Source: an uncultured Clostridia bacterium (GTDB lineage Bacteria > Bacillota > Clostridia > TANB77 > CAG-465). From it: DNA of 64,000 bases. The number at the start of each line of letters is the position of its first letter. Position 1 is the first letter of the stretch. The position numbers and the translations under genes were made by a program. The notes beneath the pieces are model-generated. The model did no database searches. It worked only from the letters and a program-made list of their open reading frames with translations, and was not told where the DNA came from. The stretch lies in contig CAKPEI010000002.1 of NCBI GenBank assembly GCA_934149365.1, positions 142,441-206,440 of the forward strand, in the 5' to 3' direction. Below are positions 62,879 through 64,000 of the stretch, piece by piece.

Positions 62879-62960
62879 ATTAATTCCTCCTTATAAAATA
62901 TAATTATAATATAATTATATCATTATATATGAAAATTATCAAATAGAAAGGAATGGTAAC

Positions 62961-63695
62961 ATGCCAATTGTATACGGAAGAAATCCGGTAAAAGAATTAA
63001 TAGCATCTGAAAAGACAATTAATAAAATATATATACAAAAAGGACTAAAAGAACTTTTTGATATAAAAAAGGAAGCTATAAATAAAAAAATAGTTGTGGT
63101 TGATAGTGATAAATATAAATTAGATAAATTATCAGAGAACAAACCTCATCAAGGAATAGTTGCAGCATATACGGAATATGAATACTATGACGTTGAAGAT
63201 ATATTAGAAGAGGCTAGATTAAAAAATGAAGCACCACTAGTGATTATATTAGACAAAATAGAAGATCCGCAAAACTTAGGAGCTGTCATAAGGACAGCAG
63301 AATGTATGGGAGCACATGGAGTTATTATAGCAAAGAGGAATGCTTGTGCTATAACAGATACAGTAGAAAAGGTTGCAGCAGGTGCATGTTCATATGTAAA
63401 AGTAGCCAGAGTATCTAATATAACTGAGACAATTAAGAAGTTAAAAAATAATGGCTTGTGGATATATGGTTTAGATATGGATGGAGAGGCTAACATATAT
63501 GACTATGATTTAACAGGTAGTATAGGTATTGTTGTAGGCAATGAAGGACAGGGAATTTCTAGACTAGTAAAAGAAAACTGCGATGCTGTTTTAAAGATAC
63601 CTATGTATGGCAAAATAAACTCTCTTAATGCTTCTGCAAGTATGGCTATGACAACATATGAAATATGCAGACAAAGAAATTTGCAAAAAAAGTAA
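62961..63695 (+). CDS. rlmB: 23S rRNA 2'-O-methyltransferase (RlmB/TrmH family)
   Basis: SPOUT-class ribose methyltransferase with an N-terminal substrate-binding domain ('VYGRNPVKELIASEKTINKI'). The knotted domain has 'ILDKIEDPQNLGAVIRTAECMG', 'IGIVVGNEGQGISRLVKENCD' and 'IPMYGKINSLNASASMAM', the three TrmH/RlmB motifs. Its 244 residues are normal. The likely target is G2251 of 23S rRNA by family, though TrmH-like proteins are hard to separate by eye. It precedes an rRNA promoter. Confidence 0.92.
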   Translation: MPIVYGRNPVKELIASEKTINKIYIQKGLKELFDIKKEAINKKIVVVDSDKYKLDKLSENKPHQGIVAAYTEYEYYDVEDILEEARLKNEAPLVIILDKIEDPQNLGAVIRTAECMGAHGVIIAKRNACAITDTVEKVAAGACSYVKVARVSNITETIKKLKNNGLWIYGLDMDGEANIYDYDLTGSIGIVVGNEGQGISRLVKENCDAVLKIPMYGKINSLNASASMAMTTYEICRQRNLQKK

Positions 63696-63865
63696 AAAAG
63701 TTTGAGAAAACTATTGCTTTTTTGATGACCATGCATTATAATAGAAACATAGGTTGATGGTTTATGAAATTGTTGGTTTTATAATATAAAATCAGTAATT
63801 TTTTTACCGCATTTTTTACTTAAAAAACTAATTTTGAAAAAATTAAAAAAAATTGTCGAAATTGG

Positions 63866-63894
63866 TTGACAAAGTAAAAAGCCTGTGTTAAAAT
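63866..63894 (+). promoter_or_regulatory. strong promoter, probably of an rRNA operon
   Basis: TTGACA (63866-63871), 17-base spacer and TAAAAT (63889-63894). The following ~100 bases to the window end (ACATTGAAAAATAAAGAG and after) look like the leader that precedes 16S rRNA in Firmicutes. No rRNA is inside the window. Confidence 0.65.
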
Positions 63895-64000
63895 CTATCT
63901 TGCTCACAGCGATGGAGAGCAAAAAAGCACATTGAAAAATAAAGAGTAAGTAAAGCCAAGCGAGAGTTATGATTAACATAACGAAACGTACAAAACAAAG

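Overview
The window is a low-GC chromosome segment from an anaerobic, probably spore-forming member of the Firmicutes (Clostridia). The evidence is the very A/T-rich codon use, strong Shine-Dalgarno sites, spoVS and gpr (sporulation and germination), a fermentative adhE/pflB/pflA operon, and no respiratory genes. The closest lineage is probably an uncultured gut clostridium, but that is inference. Nothing in the core genes suggests a phage or plasmid.

Layout. 0-8.5 kb: a sodium/solute symporter, tRNA-Thr, a DUF3137/LemA pair, tex, tdk, tRNA-Gly, and a reverse-strand pair of zinc-ribbon membrane proteins (one PrsW-like). 9-14.5 kb: maf, a Ca/Na exchanger, an acyltransferase-fold protein, rny-ymdB and spoVS. 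15.2-19 kb: the first prepilin cassette and a membrane-anchored solute-binding-like protein. 19-32.4 kb: rpsO, topB, a calcium P-type ATPase, a rhodanese, several unknowns and smc. 32.4-37.5 kb: two more prepilin cassettes around a possible ADP-ribosyltransferase-like protein. 37.5-44.3 kb: a nagZ-like hydrolase, trmFO, holA, gpr and a secreted/membrane protein. 44.3-44.9 kb: five tRNAs (Val, Asp, Phe, Gly, Cys). 45-49 kb: a CmpB-family membrane protein and a Fur-family regulator with a metal ABC transporter. 49-57.3 kb: one long fermentation operon from fba to pflA. 57.8-59.5 kb: the fourth prepilin cassette. 59.8-63.7 kb: a repeat protein, lepA, two small membrane proteins and rlmB. The window ends in what looks like the promoter and leader of an rRNA operon.

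The most interesting content is a four-copy regulatory cassette in front of four prepilin-like genes (at about 15.2, 32.4, 36.0 and 57.8 kb). Each cassette has a near-consensus TTGAMA-N17-TANNNT promoter, a Shine-Dalgarno site and a short ORF whose codon 13 always falls at a dinucleotide repeat: long GA in copy 1, long AC in copy 3, short GA in copies 2 and 4. After the repeat come a small hairpin and a strong intrinsic terminator. The sequence after the repeat encodes a conserved peptide that is in frame with the start only in copy 2; in copies 1, 3 and 4 it is out of frame by an amount that gain or loss of dinucleotide units would correct. The full-length frame ends inside the terminator hairpin in all four copies. 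I infer a phase-variable translational attenuator: repeat slippage decides whether a ribosome reaches and opens the terminator, and so whether the prepilin gene is transcribed. Two of the four prepilins (32.8 and 58.3 kb) are paralogues ending in a C-type-lectin-like domain. In one of them the last ~160 bases are sharply GC-richer than the rest of the gene, as expected for the variable region of a diversity-generating retroelement acting from elsewhere in the genome. The other paralogue carries a one-base frameshift in an A6 tract just after its start codon.
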